A stretch of DNA of 64,000 nucleotides, taken from assembly GCA_028869255.1 (NCBI GenBank), contig CP110972.1, positions 5,990,001 through 6,054,000 on the forward strand. Reading direction: 5' to 3'. Under the pieces are notes generated by a model. The model had not been told where the DNA came from. It saw only the letters and a list, made by a program, of their open reading frames with translations, and made no database searches. This DNA comes from Pseudomonas poae. Lineage in GTDB: Bacteria; Pseudomonadota; Gammaproteobacteria; Pseudomonadales; Pseudomonadaceae. This document shows, in pieces, positions 17,588-27,898 of the stretch (positions are counted from its first letter, which is position 1; every line of letters begins with the position of its first letter). Made by a program: the position numbers and the translations under genes.

Positions 17588-18562
17588 TTACCCCACTTTC
17601 ACCATGTGCGGTTGCGAGCTGCGCTCGGTAGGCAGGTGATCGAGGTCGCGGCTGACCAACAGCAGGACTTCCGCCGACGCATCCGATACCTGGGCCTTGT
17701 AGCCGGCAATCGAGCGGGCGAAGACGTTGTAGATCACCACCGCAGGAATCGCCGCAACCAGGCCCAGGGCGGTTGCCAGCAGGGCTTCGGCGATGCCTGG
17801 GGCAACGACGGCGAGGTTGGTGGTCTGGGTTTTGGCGATGCCGATGAAGCTGTTCATGATGCCCCACACGGTACCGAACAGGCCGACGAACGGCGCGGTG
17901 GAACCGATGGTCGCCAGCACGCCGGTGCCGCTGCTCATGTTACGACCGCAGGCCGCCACCAGACGCTCCAGGCGGAAGGCCACACGTTCCTTGATACCTT
18001 CTTTTTCGCGGGTGTTGGCCGACAGACGCATTTCTTCCAGCGCGTCGTGCACCAGGGTATTGGCCAGGGTGCCCTTCTTGGTCGCGGTTTCGCTGGCTTC
18101 CTTGAGGGTGGTGGCCTTTTTCAGGTGGACGATTTCAGTGCGCAGGCGACGCTTGGCGCCCAGCAGCTCGAAGCCCTTGGCGATCCAGATGGTCCAGGTG
18201 ATGATCGAAGCAATGGCCAGGCCGATCATCACGGCTTTCACCACAACGTCAGCGTTCTGGTACATGCCCCATGGCGACAGGTCGTGGGCCATGCCCAGGG
18301 TGTTGTCTTCTTCCAGTACCACGCCGGTGTCGTCGGCGGAGGCGGCAGGGGCTGCAGCCTGGGCCGGGTCGGTGGCCGCCGGCGCAGCTGTTGGAGCGGG
18401 CGTGCCTTGCTGGGCAGCTGCCGGGGTGGCGGGTGCGGTGGCGTCTGCGAAGGCGGCGGTCGGTGCCAGCAGTACGCTGAACAGCAGCGCAGCAATCGCG
18501 CGCCAGGCGCGGGATGGGCTGTGAAGCGTGGTTGGCGAAGCGGGGTTTGTATTACGTGTCAT
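17588..18562 (-). CDS. exbB: TonB-system proton channel ExbB, long form
   Basis: 324 residues from ATG 18562 (MTRNTNPASP); the upstream in-frame start at 18625 lacks support. A signal peptide (AIAALLFSVLLAPTAAFA) is followed by an Ala/Pro/Thr-rich stretch of about 60 residues, then the three-TM MotA/TolQ/ExbB core (MIGLAIASIITWTIWI; GTGVLATIGSTAPFVGLFGTVWG; AEALLATALGLVAAIPAVVIYN). The long N-terminal extension is typical of P. putida/P. fluorescens ExbB. First gene of the exbB-exbD-tonB operon. Confidence 0.94.
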   Translation of the reverse strand: MTRNTNPASPTTLHSPSRAWRAIAALLFSVLLAPTAAFADATAPATPAAAQQGTPAPTAAPAATDPAQAAAPAASADDTGVVLEEDNTLGMAHDLSPWGMYQNADVVVKAVMIGLAIASIITWTIWIAKGFELLGAKRRLRTEIVHLKKATTLKEASETATKKGTLANTLVHDALEEMRLSANTREKEGIKERVAFRLERLVAACGRNMSSGTGVLATIGSTAPFVGLFGTVWGIMNSFIGIAKTQTTNLAVVAPGIAEALLATALGLVAAIPAVVIYNVFARSIAGYKAQVSDASAEVLLLVSRDLDHLPTERSSQPHMVKVG

Positions 18563-18638
18563 GCTGGCCGGACCTGAGAGAAAAAATGAGTGATCGTCCT
18601 TCCAGACCCAGGGGGTCGAGGACAAATGGGCGGTTATT

Positions 18639-18660
18639 ATTGCAAGTAATTCTTGTTAAC
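18639..18660 (-). promoter_or_regulatory. Candidate Fur box upstream of exbB
   Basis: The AT-rich stretch TTGCAAGTAATTCTTGTTAA contains an imperfect palindrome CAAG-N5-CTTG at 18643-18655. It lies about 80 bases upstream of the exbB start and 95 upstream of the epimerase gene on the other strand. TonB operons are usually Fur-regulated in Pseudomonas. The match to the Fur consensus is only partial. Confidence 0.35.
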
Positions 18661-18749
18661 AGAAGTAATACAGTAACTTTATTTGTCCTTTTTGTGGCCG
18701 TCTGTCATCCGCGAAGGCTAACCTAGACCTTTCTGTACGGAGTTTTCTG

Positions 18750-19601
18750 ATGTCTGCGCCTTCTGTTGTAATTGCCGGTTGTGGCGATGTGGGGAGTCGG
18801 CTGGCCAGCCAATTGCTCGCCTCGGAATGGGAGGTTCATGGCCTGCGACGGGATATTTCACGCCTGCCCGACGGCGTGATCGGCATTGCCGGCGACCTGT
18901 TCAAAAAGGATTGCCCCGACACCTGGCCGATCGGCGGGGTGGATTACCTGGTGTACTGCGCCGCCGCGACCGATCACGACGAAGCCGGCTACCGCGCCGC
19001 GTACGTGCAAGGGTTGAAGCATGTACTGGAATGGCTGGGCGACTATGGTCAGGAGCCGAAACACCTGCTGTTTGTATCCAGCAGCAGTGTGTATGGGCAA
19101 CAGAACGGCGAGTGGGTCGACGAAACCTCCGACACCCAGGCCAACGGCTATTCCGGCCAAGTGATGCTGGAGGCCGAGCAAGTGGCGCTCAACAGCGGGA
19201 TCCCGGCGAGCATCGTGCGGTTGACCGGGATCTACGGCCCCGGTCGTGAATGGCTGTTGACCCAGGTGCGCCAAGGCTATCGCGTGGCGGTTGATCCACC
19301 TTTATATGGCAACCGGATTCATGCGGACGATGCGGCGGGTTTGCTGGCTTTTTTGCTGCGCCATGTGGAGCAGGGCGGCGCGTTGGACAAGGTCTACATC
19401 GGCGTTGACGATGCGCCTGCGCCACTGGCCGAGGTGGTGGGCTGGTTGCGCGAGTATCTGGGTGTGACCGAGTGGGCCGATGACGCCAGTGTGCGGCGCG
19501 CGGGTAGCAAGCAATGCAGTAATGCCCGTATCAAGGCGCTGGGTTGGGTGCCGACGTATCCGACCTATCGCGAAGGCTACGCGGCGATACTGAAAGGCTG
19601 A
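18750..19601 (+). CDS. NAD(P)-dependent epimerase/dehydratase family protein (YeeZ-like SDR)
   Basis: 283-residue extended short-chain dehydrogenase fold. The nucleotide-binding motif is VIAGCGDVGSRLA at residues ~6-18. A VSSSSVYG segment follows, then GYSGQVMLEAE in the place of the canonical YxxxK; the tyrosine is present but the lysine is replaced, so catalysis may differ. GIYGPGREWLL and NRIHADDAAGL are further family motifs. Substrate unknown. It stands between the exb operon and convergent genes and is followed by a REP doublet. Confidence 0.8.
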   Translation: MSAPSVVIAGCGDVGSRLASQLLASEWEVHGLRRDISRLPDGVIGIAGDLFKKDCPDTWPIGGVDYLVYCAAATDHDEAGYRAAYVQGLKHVLEWLGDYGQEPKHLLFVSSSSVYGQQNGEWVDETSDTQANGYSGQVMLEAEQVALNSGIPASIVRLTGIYGPGREWLLTQVRQGYRVAVDPPLYGNRIHADDAAGLLAFLLRHVEQGGALDKVYIGVDDAPAPLAEVVGWLREYLGVTEWADDASVRRAGSKQCSNARIKALGWVPTYPTYREGYAAILKG

Positions 19602-19613
19602 AACGCAGTCCAA

Positions 19614-19708
19614 AAATGTGGGAGCGGGCTTGCTCGCGAAAGCGGAGTTTCAGTCACTGAATGTGTTTCTGATACACCGCATTCGCGAGCAAGCCCGCTC
19701 CCACATTT
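19614..19708. repeat. REP doublet (REPIN-like), GCGGGCTTGCTCGCGAA family
   Basis: Inverted 27-base arms, AAATGTGGGAGCGGGCTTGC... at 19614-19640 and complement ending CCCACATTT at 19708, around a 41-base spacer. It lies between the convergent epimerase and lipoprotein genes, 12 and 18 bases from their stops. Confidence 0.8.
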
Positions 19709-19726
19709 GGATTCGGGTGAGGGCGG

Positions 19727-20470
19727 TTATTGCTTTTCAAGCAGCCATTGGCGAGGGCCCGGTGTGAATGAGGGCACTTCATCCGCTTGCGCGGTATTGA
19801 TCGCCTGGAAGATTTCCAGCTGTTTGCCCTTGCGGGTAAAGATCCACGGGTTGCCCTGGCCATTCAATTGCAGCCAGATGCTGTCGTAGCCGCCACTCAT
19901 CGAGGCGCAGTCGCCCGCCAGGCACAGCGAGTACTGATCAACGTTAGGCAGGCCGGCGACCTTGCCGTTAGCCTGGAACTGCACCGTGGCGCCGCTGCCG
20001 AAGCCGTCAGTGATCTTCCAGTCGCCGCCCATATAGGCCGCATACAGCGCTCGCTCAAAATTGGCGCCGATGGGCGCGCCTTCCGGGGCCGGGTCTTTGG
20101 CGCGGGCAAACAGCTGTTCAGGCTCATTGTCATTGGCCATTTGCTGCAGTTGCTTGCCTTTACGCTTGAGTTCGGTGGCGGAGCTGCCGTAAAAATCTAC
20201 GCTCCAGGCGCCGGATTTTTCGCCGAGCAACTTGCCTTCAGCTACTTCAAAACCGTTGTAGTAGCGTGCCTGCGAAGCCTTGGTGTTGACCTCCCATTCG
20301 AGGGTCGGACCATGGGACTGCAGGGCTTCACGCAAAGGGCCGCCCTTCGCTGCCGCATTGATGGCGACCTGGTTGATCCAGGTGCCGCTCACATCCAGGT
20401 CGGCAGGGTTGCTGGCGCAGCCGCCGAGCAACAGGGCGAGCAACGAAGAAGCTACAAGCGCTTTGCGCAT
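19727..20470 (-). CDS. Hypothetical lipoprotein
   Basis: About 247 residues from ATG 20470 (one codon downstream of another ATG). The signal is that of a lipoprotein (ALVASSLLALLLGGC; lipobox LGGC near residue 19). The mature part begins ASNPADLDVSGTWIN, has mixed alpha/beta character, and includes CLAGDCASMSGGYDSIWLQL, where two cysteines could pair. Similar proteins occur across Pseudomonas without assigned function. It lies downstream of ridA on the same strand with a 56-base gap. Confidence 0.75.
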   Translation of the reverse strand: MRKALVASSLLALLLGGCASNPADLDVSGTWINQVAINAAAKGGPLREALQSHGPTLEWEVNTKASQARYYNGFEVAEGKLLGEKSGAWSVDFYGSSATELKRKGKQLQQMANDNEPEQLFARAKDPAPEGAPIGANFERALYAAYMGGDWKITDGFGSGATVQFQANGKVAGLPNVDQYSLCLAGDCASMSGGYDSIWLQLNGQGNPWIFTRKGKQLEIFQAINTAQADEVPSFTPGPRQWLLEKQ

Positions 20471-20526
20471 CACGAAATCCTTCTGAAACGAAGTCGGCGC
20501 AGCTTGTGGGGGCTGCGCCGGGTGTT

Positions 20527-20907
20527 TTACTCGATGACCAGAATCGCGTCCATCTCAACCTGCGCACCCTTAGGCAGGGCGGCGACGCCGATGGCGGCGC
20601 GGGCTGGGTACGGCTGTTCGAAGTACTTGCCCATGATCTCGTTGACCTTGGCGAAGTGGCTCAGGTCGGTGAGGAAGATGTTCAGCTTGACGATGTCTTT
20701 GAACGAGCCGCCTGCCGCTTCAGCGACGGACTTGAGGTTTTCGAAAACCTGTACGGTTTGTGCTTCGAAGCCTTCAACCAGTTCCATGGTCTTTGGGTCC
20801 AGTGGGATCTGGCCGGACATGTAGACGGTGTTACCGGCCTTGATCGCCTGGGAGTAGGTGCCGATGGCAGCTGGGGCCTTGTCGCTGGTGATAACGGTCT
20901 TGGTCAT
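20527..20907 (-). CDS. ridA: RidA family enamine/imine deaminase
   Basis: 126 residues. Typical RidA motifs: [25 protein letters not shown] and, near the C-terminus, [23 protein letters not shown] with the conserved arginine. RidA hydrolyses reactive 2-aminoacrylate and other enamines released by PLP enzymes. Downstream of spoT (24-base gap), the usual Pseudomonas order. A second, more distant RidA paralogue lies at 46366. Confidence 0.93.
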   Translation of the reverse strand: MTKTVITSDKAPAAIGTYSQAIKAGNTVYMSGQIPLDPKTMELVEGFEAQTVQVFENLKSVAEAAGGSFKDIVKLNIFLTDLSHFAKVNEIMGKYFEQPYPARAAIGVAALPKGAQVEMDAILVIE

Positions 20908-20931
20908 GTATGACTCCTTGTAATGGATGGG

Positions 20932-23037
20932 TTATGCACGCATGCGGGTGATGCGGATCACCCCGGTCAAGGCGCGCAGTTTCTTGATCACGCGGGCCAG
21001 GTGCACGCGGTCGTGCACGCTCACTACCAGCTGGACCACGCTGATGCGGCCATCGCGCTCATCCATGCTGATTTTCTCGATATTGCCGTCGGCCGCGTTG
21101 ACGCTGCTGGCCAGCAGGGCGATCAGGCCGCGCTGGTGTTCCAGCTCCACGCGCAACTCGACGTTGAATTCGCCGGTGACATCCTTGGCCCACGAGAGCT
21201 GGATGCATTTTTCCGGGTTGTGGCGGATTTCGGTGATATTGCGGCAGTTGTCCAGGTGCACCACCATGCCTTTGCCCGCCGACAGGTGGCCGACAATCGG
21301 GTCGCCCGGGATCGGCGTACAGCACTTGGCGTAGCTGAGCACCAGGCCCTCGGTGCCGCGAATCGCCAGCGGGCCTTCCGGGCTTGGCAGTTGTTCGCCT
21401 TCACCAAGCAGGCGGCGGGCCACCACATAGGCCATGCGGTTACCCAGGCCGATATCTTCCAGCAGGTCTTCGATGGTTTCCTGGCGATACTCGTGGAGCA
21501 TCGCTTGCACGCGCTCGGTCGGGATCTTGTCCAGGGCACTGTCGAAACCGTTGAGCACCTTGTTCAGCAGGCGTTCGCCGAGGCTGATGGATTCGGAGCG
21601 GCGCTGCAGTTTGAGCGCGTGGCGGATGTGTGTCCGCGCTTTGCCGGTGACCACGAAGTTGAGCCAGGCCGGGTTCGGGCGGGCGCCGGGTGCACTGACG
21701 ATCTCGACCGTGGAGCCGCTTTGCAGCGGTTCGGACAGCGGCGCGAGGCGACGGTTGATCCGGCAGGCAATACAGCTGTTGCCGACGTCGGTGTGCACCG
21801 CGTAGGCAAAGTCGACCGCCGTGGAGCCTTTGGGCAACTCCATGATCCGGCCTTTGGGCGTGAACACGTAGACCTCGTCCGGGAACAGGTCGATCTTCAC
21901 GCTTTCGATAAATTCCAGGGAGTTGCCGGCACGTTGCTGCATTTCCAGCACGCCTTTGACCCACTGGCGGGCGCGGGCATGGGTGCCCTTGGGTTGCTCA
22001 TCGCCGCTGGACTTGTACAGCCAATGGGCGGCGATGCCGTTGTTGGCCATCTCCTCCATTTCCCGCGTGCGGATCTGAATCTCGATCGGTACCCCGTGCA
22101 TACCGAACAGCGTGGTATGCAGCGACTGATAGCCGTTGGCCTTGGGAATCGCGATGTAATCCTTGAAGCGCCCCGGCAGGGGTTTGTACAAATTATGTAC
22201 AGCGCCCAGCACGCGATAGCAAGTGTCGACCTTGTCGACGATGATCCGGAACGCATACACGTCCATGATCTCGTTGAAGGCCCGACGCTTGCCGCGCATC
22301 TTCTTGTAGATGCCGTAGATGTGTTTCTGCCGGCCGCTGACTTCGCCTTCAATTTCGTCGATCGCCAGGCAATGGCTCAGCGACTCTTCGATCTTGTTGA
22401 CGATTTCCTTGCGGTTGCCCCGGGCGCGCTTGACCGCCTGGTAGATGCGCGCCGAGCGCATCGGGTGCATCGCCTTGAAGCCGAGGTCTTCAAATTCGAT
22501 ACGAATGGCGTGCATGCCCAGCCGGTTGGCGATGGGCGCGTAGATTTCCAGGGTTTCCTTGGCGATGCGCCGGCGTTTTTCGCCGGACAGCACTTCCAGC
22601 GTGCGCATGTTGTGCAGCCGGTCGGCCAGCTTGACCAAAATCACCCGAATGTCTCGGGCCATGGCCATGGCCATCTTCTGGAAGTTTTCCGCCTGGGCTT
22701 CGGCCTTGGTCTCGAAGTTCATCTGGGTCAACTTGCTGACCCCGTCGACCAGTTCGGCCACGGTTTCGCCAAATTGCGCGCTGAGCGCTTCCTTGGCAAT
22801 GCCGGTGTCTTCGATCACGTCATGCAGCATCGCGGCCATCAGGCTCTGATGGTCCATGTGCATGTCGGCCAGGATATTTGCCACTGCAAGGGGATGCGTG
22901 ACGTACGCCTCGCCGCTGCGGCGGCGTTGGCCGTCGTGGGCTTGTTCGGCGTAGAAATACGCTCGGCGGACCAGGTTGACCTGGTCTGGGCCGAGGTAGG
23001 TCGATAAGCGATCGGCGAGGGCGTCTATGCTCGGCAA
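20932..23037 (-). CDS. spoT: Bifunctional (p)ppGpp synthetase/hydrolase SpoT
   Basis: 701 residues. HD hydrolase domain at ~45-145 with THPLAVANIL and AAMLHDVIEDTG (HD pair intact); synthetase domain at ~230-345 (YGIYKKMRGKRR, DVYAFRIIVD, KANGYQSLHTT); TGS domain near 385-445 (VYVFTPKGRIMELPKGSTAVDFAYAVH); C-terminal ACT domain. It makes and degrades the stringent-response alarmone. The intact HD motif and the rpoZ-spoT order identify SpoT and not RelA. Located 60 bases after rpoZ. Confidence 0.96.
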   Translation of the reverse strand: MPSIDALADRLSTYLGPDQVNLVRRAYFYAEQAHDGQRRRSGEAYVTHPLAVANILADMHMDHQSLMAAMLHDVIEDTGIAKEALSAQFGETVAELVDGVSKLTQMNFETKAEAQAENFQKMAMAMARDIRVILVKLADRLHNMRTLEVLSGEKRRRIAKETLEIYAPIANRLGMHAIRIEFEDLGFKAMHPMRSARIYQAVKRARGNRKEIVNKIEESLSHCLAIDEIEGEVSGRQKHIYGIYKKMRGKRRAFNEIMDVYAFRIIVDKVDTCYRVLGAVHNLYKPLPGRFKDYIAIPKANGYQSLHTTLFGMHGVPIEIQIRTREMEEMANNGIAAHWLYKSSGDEQPKGTHARARQWVKGVLEMQQRAGNSLEFIESVKIDLFPDEVYVFTPKGRIMELPKGSTAVDFAYAVHTDVGNSCIACRINRRLAPLSEPLQSGSTVEIVSAPGARPNPAWLNFVVTGKARTHIRHALKLQRRSESISLGERLLNKVLNGFDSALDKIPTERVQAMLHEYRQETIEDLLEDIGLGNRMAYVVARRLLGEGEQLPSPEGPLAIRGTEGLVLSYAKCCTPIPGDPIVGHLSAGKGMVVHLDNCRNITEIRHNPEKCIQLSWAKDVTGEFNVELRVELEHQRGLIALLASSVNAADGNIEKISMDERDGRISVVQLVVSVHDRVHLARVIKKLRALTGVIRITRMRA

Positions 23038-23097
23038 AGGAATGACTCCTGCCGTTGGCTGTGACCCCGCGCCGTGCTACGTCGACCAGGCATAGGC

Positions 23098-23361
23098 TTA
23101 GACGGCCTCGTTGGACTCGTCCTCGAACGCTGCAAACAGCGGTTCGTCCTCAACGATCTCGGCGTTGGCGATGAACTCGTAGCTCATCAGGCCTTCAGCG
23201 ATTTCACGCAGGGCTACAACGGTAGGCTTGTCGTTTTCCCACTGGACCAGGGGCTCTTTGCCGCCAGTGGCCAGTTGACGGGCACGCTTGGTAGAGAGCA
23301 TGACCAGCTCAAAGCGGTTATCCACGTGTTCTAGGCAGTCTTCAACGGTTACGCGGGCCAT
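23098..23361 (-). CDS. rpoZ: RNA polymerase omega subunit RpoZ
   Basis: 87 residues beginning [20 protein letters not shown], the diagnostic omega N-terminus, with [12 protein letters not shown] and [13 protein letters not shown]. Omega helps assemble beta-prime and, in proteobacteria, forms part of a ppGpp-binding site on the enzyme; it sits directly before spoT. Confidence 0.97.
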   Translation of the reverse strand: MARVTVEDCLEHVDNRFELVMLSTKRARQLATGGKEPLVQWENDKPTVVALREIAEGLMSYEFIANAEIVEDEPLFAAFEDESNEAV

Positions 23362-23472
23362 GGTATTCCTCGGAGCGAATGCAAGATGCGCGCTGCCCGG
23401 TTGGGCGAGCGGACTAAACAGTTTAAAAAATCACCAGCGTTTAGGGAAGCGCTGATTTTTCCCAGGCCCTCA

Positions 23473-23517
23473 CAAAACCGCTACAAGTGCCAATGTAAAG
23501 CCCTTGCAGCGGTTTTG
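23473..23517 (-). terminator. Strong hairpin between gmk and rpoZ
   Basis: Arms CAAAACCGCTACAAG (23473-23487) and CTTGCAGCGGTTTTG (23503-23517) pair over 15 bases with one mismatch, 12 bases after the gmk stop on the minus strand. The stem ends in a T-run when read leftward. A second, imperfect AT-rich inverted repeat follows at 23425-23460. The ~167-base gap therefore likely separates gmk transcription from a new rpoZ promoter. Confidence 0.5.
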
Positions 23518-23528
23518 GGAAGAGCCAA

Positions 23529-25023
<1,495 letters not shown>

Positions 25024-25142
25024 GGAGGTACCTCGCGTTGCAGTCCCGCAAACACGGGCTGATGGTTAAGAAGGCGCAGGATTGTAGCGCAGTGGGACGA
25101 GTGCGCCCAAACCCGAGCATTCGTAACTGGATTTTTTAGCAG

Positions 25143-25171
25143 TGCCCCGAATCGGCTCGCGGCTCTATAAT
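25143..25171 (+). promoter_or_regulatory. Candidate promoter for rph
   Basis: A consensus -10 TATAAT lies at 25166-25171, 38 bases before the rph ATG. The -35 region 17 bases upstream is poor (TGCCCC). Confidence 0.45.
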
Positions 25172-25208
25172 GCTCGGCAGTTTTTCGTCCTCCGTACAGG
25201 TATCCCCT

Positions 25209-25931
25209 ATGAAACGTCCAAGTGGTCGCGCTGCCGATCAGCTCCGCTCGATCCGCATCACCCGCAACTACACCAAACACGCCGAGGGTTCTGTACTGGT
25301 CGAGTTTGGCGATACCAAGGTTATCTGCACCGTCAGCGTCGAAAACGGCGTGCCGCGTTTCCTTAAAGGCCAGGGCCAAGGCTGGTTGACTGCCGAGTAC
25401 GGCATGCTGCCGCGTGCCACTGGCGAGCGTAACCAGCGTGAGGCCAGCCGTGGCAAGCAGGGCGGTCGCACCCTGGAAATCCAGCGTCTGATCGGCCGCT
25501 CGCTGCGCGCAGCGCTGGACATGTCCAAGCTGGGCGACGTGACCCTGTACGTCGACTGCGACGTGATCCAGGCCGATGGCGGTACCCGCACGGCCTCCAT
25601 CACCGGCGCCATGGTGGCGTTGGTTGATGCGCTTAAAGTGATCAAGAAGCGCGGCGGCCTGAAAGGCGGCGACCCGCTCAAGCAGATGATTGCCGCTGTG
25701 TCGGTGGGCATGTACCAGGGCGAGCCGGTGCTGGACCTGGACTACCTGGAAGACTCGGCTGCCGAGACTGACCTCAACGTAGTCATGACCAGCACCGGTG
25801 GCTTCATCGAAGTGCAGGGCACCGCCGAAGGCGCGCCATTCCAGCCAGCCGACCTGAATGCCATGCTGGCCCTGGCCCAGAAAGGCATGACCGAAATCTT
25901 CGAACTGCAGAACGCCGCACTGGCTGACTGA
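25209..25931 (+). CDS. rph: Ribonuclease PH
   Basis: 240 residues from ATG 25209 ([15 protein letters not shown]). Phosphorolytic 3'-5' exoribonuclease that trims tRNA 3' ends. Motifs: [59 protein letters not shown] segments and [19 protein letters not shown]. Normal length, intact. Upstream -10 TATAAT at 25166. Confidence 0.97.
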   Translation: MKRPSGRAADQLRSIRITRNYTKHAEGSVLVEFGDTKVICTVSVENGVPRFLKGQGQGWLTAEYGMLPRATGERNQREASRGKQGGRTLEIQRLIGRSLRAALDMSKLGDVTLYVDCDVIQADGGTRTASITGAMVALVDALKVIKKRGGLKGGDPLKQMIAAVSVGMYQGEPVLDLDYLEDSAAETDLNVVMTSTGGFIEVQGTAEGAPFQPADLNAMLALAQKGMTEIFELQNAALAD

Positions 25932-25953
25932 ACCCGCCTCAAGGAGACGCGCC

Positions 25954-26322
25954 ATGAGTGACAACCAGATGCCCGTGCCTACGCCTTCCTACGAGGTGCG
26001 TCAGGGGGCAATGTTGTGTCATCTCGCGGCGTTTCTGGGGTTTGTGTTCCCTTTCGGCAGCGTCGTGGGGCCACTGATCCTGTGGCAGATGAAGAAGGAA
26101 ATGGACCCGTTTATTGATGATCAGGGCAAGGAAGCCTTGAACTTCCAGATTACCGTGGCCATCGCCTGGATAGCGTGCATTGTGCTGGCCTTCGCGGTGA
26201 TCGGCTTTTTCCTGATGATTGCCCTGGCAATCGCCACGGTGGTGCTGACCATCATCGGCAGCATCAAGGCCAACAAGGGGATTGTTTATCGCTACCCCCT
26301 GACCTGGCGTCTGATCAAATAA
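25954..26322 (+). CDS. DUF4870 (Tic20-like) small membrane protein
   Basis: 122 residues. Family hallmarks: RQGAMLCHLAAFLGFVFPFGSVVGPLILWQ, the charged KKEMDPFIDDQGKEALNFQI, then two TM helices and a terminal Tyr/Pro/Leu segment (YRYPLTWRLIK). Three predicted TM segments; role unknown. It follows rph by 22 bases with an AAGGAG ribosome site and ends at a bidirectional terminator. Confidence 0.88.
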   Translation: MSDNQMPVPTPSYEVRQGAMLCHLAAFLGFVFPFGSVVGPLILWQMKKEMDPFIDDQGKEALNFQITVAIAWIACIVLAFAVIGFFLMIALAIATVVLTIIGSIKANKGIVYRYPLTWRLIK

Positions 26323-26330
26323 TGAGCGCC

Positions 26331-26366
26331 CACAAAAAAACCGACAGCGATGTCGGTTTTTTTGTG
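26331..26366. terminator. Bidirectional intrinsic terminator between DUF4870 gene and crc
   Basis: CACAAAAAAACCGACA-GCGA-TGTCGGTTTTTTTGTG is a perfect inverted repeat with an A-tract on one side and T-tract on the other, so it can stop transcription from both convergent genes. Confidence 0.92.
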
Positions 26367-26380
26367 CCTGGGAAAAGACC

Positions 26381-27160
26381 TCAGATGGTCAGTGTCCAGT
26401 CGTAGTCCACGATCAGCGGCGCGTGCTGCGAGAAGCGCGGCTGGCGCGGCAGGCGTGCGCTGCGTACGAACCGGCGCAGGCCTGGGGTCAGCAACTGGTA
26501 GTCGAAGCGCCAGCCCAGGTTGAGCATCTCAGCCTGTTCATTGTCGGGCCACCAGCTGTACTGGTCGCCTTCACGGCTGACTTCGCGCAGGGCATCCACA
26601 TAACCCATGTTGCCGACAATCTCGTCCATCCAGGCCCGTTCCGGCGCCAGGAAACCCGGGGATTGCTGGCTGTCGCGCCAGTTCTTGATATCCAGCTTTT
26701 GTTGCGCCACGTAGAGCGAGCCACAATAAATGTACTCGCGACGTTTGCGCCGCTGTTTATCCAGGTAACGGGCGAAATCGTCCATTAGCTTGAACTTCTG
26801 GTTCAAGTCTTCATCGCCGTTCTGCCCCGAAGGGAGCAGCAAGGTCGCGATGCTGACCTTATCGAAATCGGCTTGCAGGTAGCGCCCGTAGCGGTCGGCT
26901 GTCTCGAAGCCGAGGCCGCTGATGACCGCCTTGGGTTGCAACCGCGAATACAAAGCCACGCCACCTTGGGTGGGCACTTCGGCATCGCAGGCATAAAGGA
27001 AGTAGCCATCCAGTTGGAAGGCTGGGTCGTCCAGTTCAAAGGCGGAGGCGCGGGTATCCTGCAGGCAGATGACGTCGGCATTCTGGGCTTGCAGCCAACT
27101 GAGCAAACCACGCTCGACTGCAGCCTGAATACCATTAACGTTCACACTGATGATCCGCAT
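26381..27160 (-). CDS. crc: Catabolite repression control protein Crc
   Basis: 259 residues from ATG 27160 (MRIISVNVNGIQAAVERG), the standard Crc length. Exonuclease III-like EEP fold but with catalytic residues altered (SLYVAQQKLDIKNW where ExoIII has its catalytic NVAP segment), as known for Crc. Crc works with Hfq to block translation of catabolic mRNAs and is relieved by CrcZ-type RNAs. Divergent from pyrE as in all pseudomonads; the 82-base gap holds a perfect palindrome. Confidence 0.95.
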   Translation of the reverse strand: MRIISVNVNGIQAAVERGLLSWLQAQNADVICLQDTRASAFELDDPAFQLDGYFLYACDAEVPTQGGVALYSRLQPKAVISGLGFETADRYGRYLQADFDKVSIATLLLPSGQNGDEDLNQKFKLMDDFARYLDKQRRKRREYIYCGSLYVAQQKLDIKNWRDSQQSPGFLAPERAWMDEIVGNMGYVDALREVSREGDQYSWWPDNEQAEMLNLGWRFDYQLLTPGLRRFVRSARLPRQPRFSQHAPLIVDYDWTLTI

Positions 27161-27181
27161 AAATGGCCCCAAAAATCGCGT

Positions 27182-27198
27182 GCGTGTATGATACACGC
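27182..27198. promoter_or_regulatory. Perfect 17-bp palindrome in the crc-pyrE divergent promoter region
   Basis: GCGTGTAT-G-ATACACGC (8+1+8) lies 22 bases upstream of crc and 44 upstream of pyrE. It contains TATGAT on the plus strand and TATCAT on the minus strand, so it may hold the -10 elements of both promoters, or be an operator. No good -35 is evident on either side. Confidence 0.5.
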
Positions 27199-27242
27199 CG
27201 TCTACCTAATTAGCTAAATCCGTGGTATCTGAGGCTTTTTTC

Positions 27243-27886
27243 ATGCAGGCGTATCAACGCGATTTCATTCGTTTTGCCATCGATCGCGGCGTTTTGCGCT
27301 TCGGTGAGTTCACTTTGAAGTCCGGGCGCACCAGCCCGTACTTCTTCAATGCAGGCTTGTTCAACTCGGGTTCGGCCCTGGCTCAGCTGGGTCGTTTCTA
27401 CGCGGCAGCCATCGTTGAAAGCGGTATTTCCTTTGATGTTTTGTTTGGCCCGGCCTACAAGGGTATTCCCCTGGCCGCGGCAACCGCCGTGGCTTTGGCT
27501 GAACATCACGGGCAGGACCTGCCATGGTGCTTCAACCGCAAAGAGGCCAAGGCTCACGGCGAAGGCGGCAGCCTGGTCGGCGCGCCGCTCAAAGGTGATG
27601 TGCTGATCATCGACGACGTGATCACCGCCGGTACGGCCATCCGTGAGGTGATGCAGATTATCGCCTCCAGGACGGCGCCAAGGCGGCCGGTGTGTTGATT
27701 GCGCTTAACCGTCAGGAGCGCGGCAACGGCGAGTTGTCGGCGATCCAGGAAGTGGAACGAGATTTCGGCATCCCGGTGGTGAGCATCGTGTCGTTGAACC
27801 AGGTGTTGCAGTTCCTGGAAGCTGACCCGCAGCTCAAGCAGCATTTGCCGGCGGTGCGTGCGTACCGCGAGCAATTTGGCGTCTGA
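27243..27886 (+). CDS. pyrE: Orotate phosphoribosyltransferase PyrE (one-base frameshift)
   Basis: PyrE converts orotate and PRPP to OMP in pyrimidine synthesis. ATG 27243 begins [21 protein letters not shown]; the PRPP loop is [13 protein letters not shown]. The frame breaks at CTCCAG (27666-27670), where family members have CTCCCAG (Ser-Gln-Asp-Gly). In the next frame the sequence resumes [20 protein letters not shown] and ends at 27886. Adding one C gives about 214 residues, the standard length. Probably a sequencing error, since pyrE is needed for prototrophy. Confidence 0.92.
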
Positions 27887-27898
27887 CACTATTCTCCT

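Noticed and set aside
20923..23007. 694-codon frame opposite spoT
   Set aside because: It mirrors spoT codon for codon on the other strand and its product resembles no known protein.
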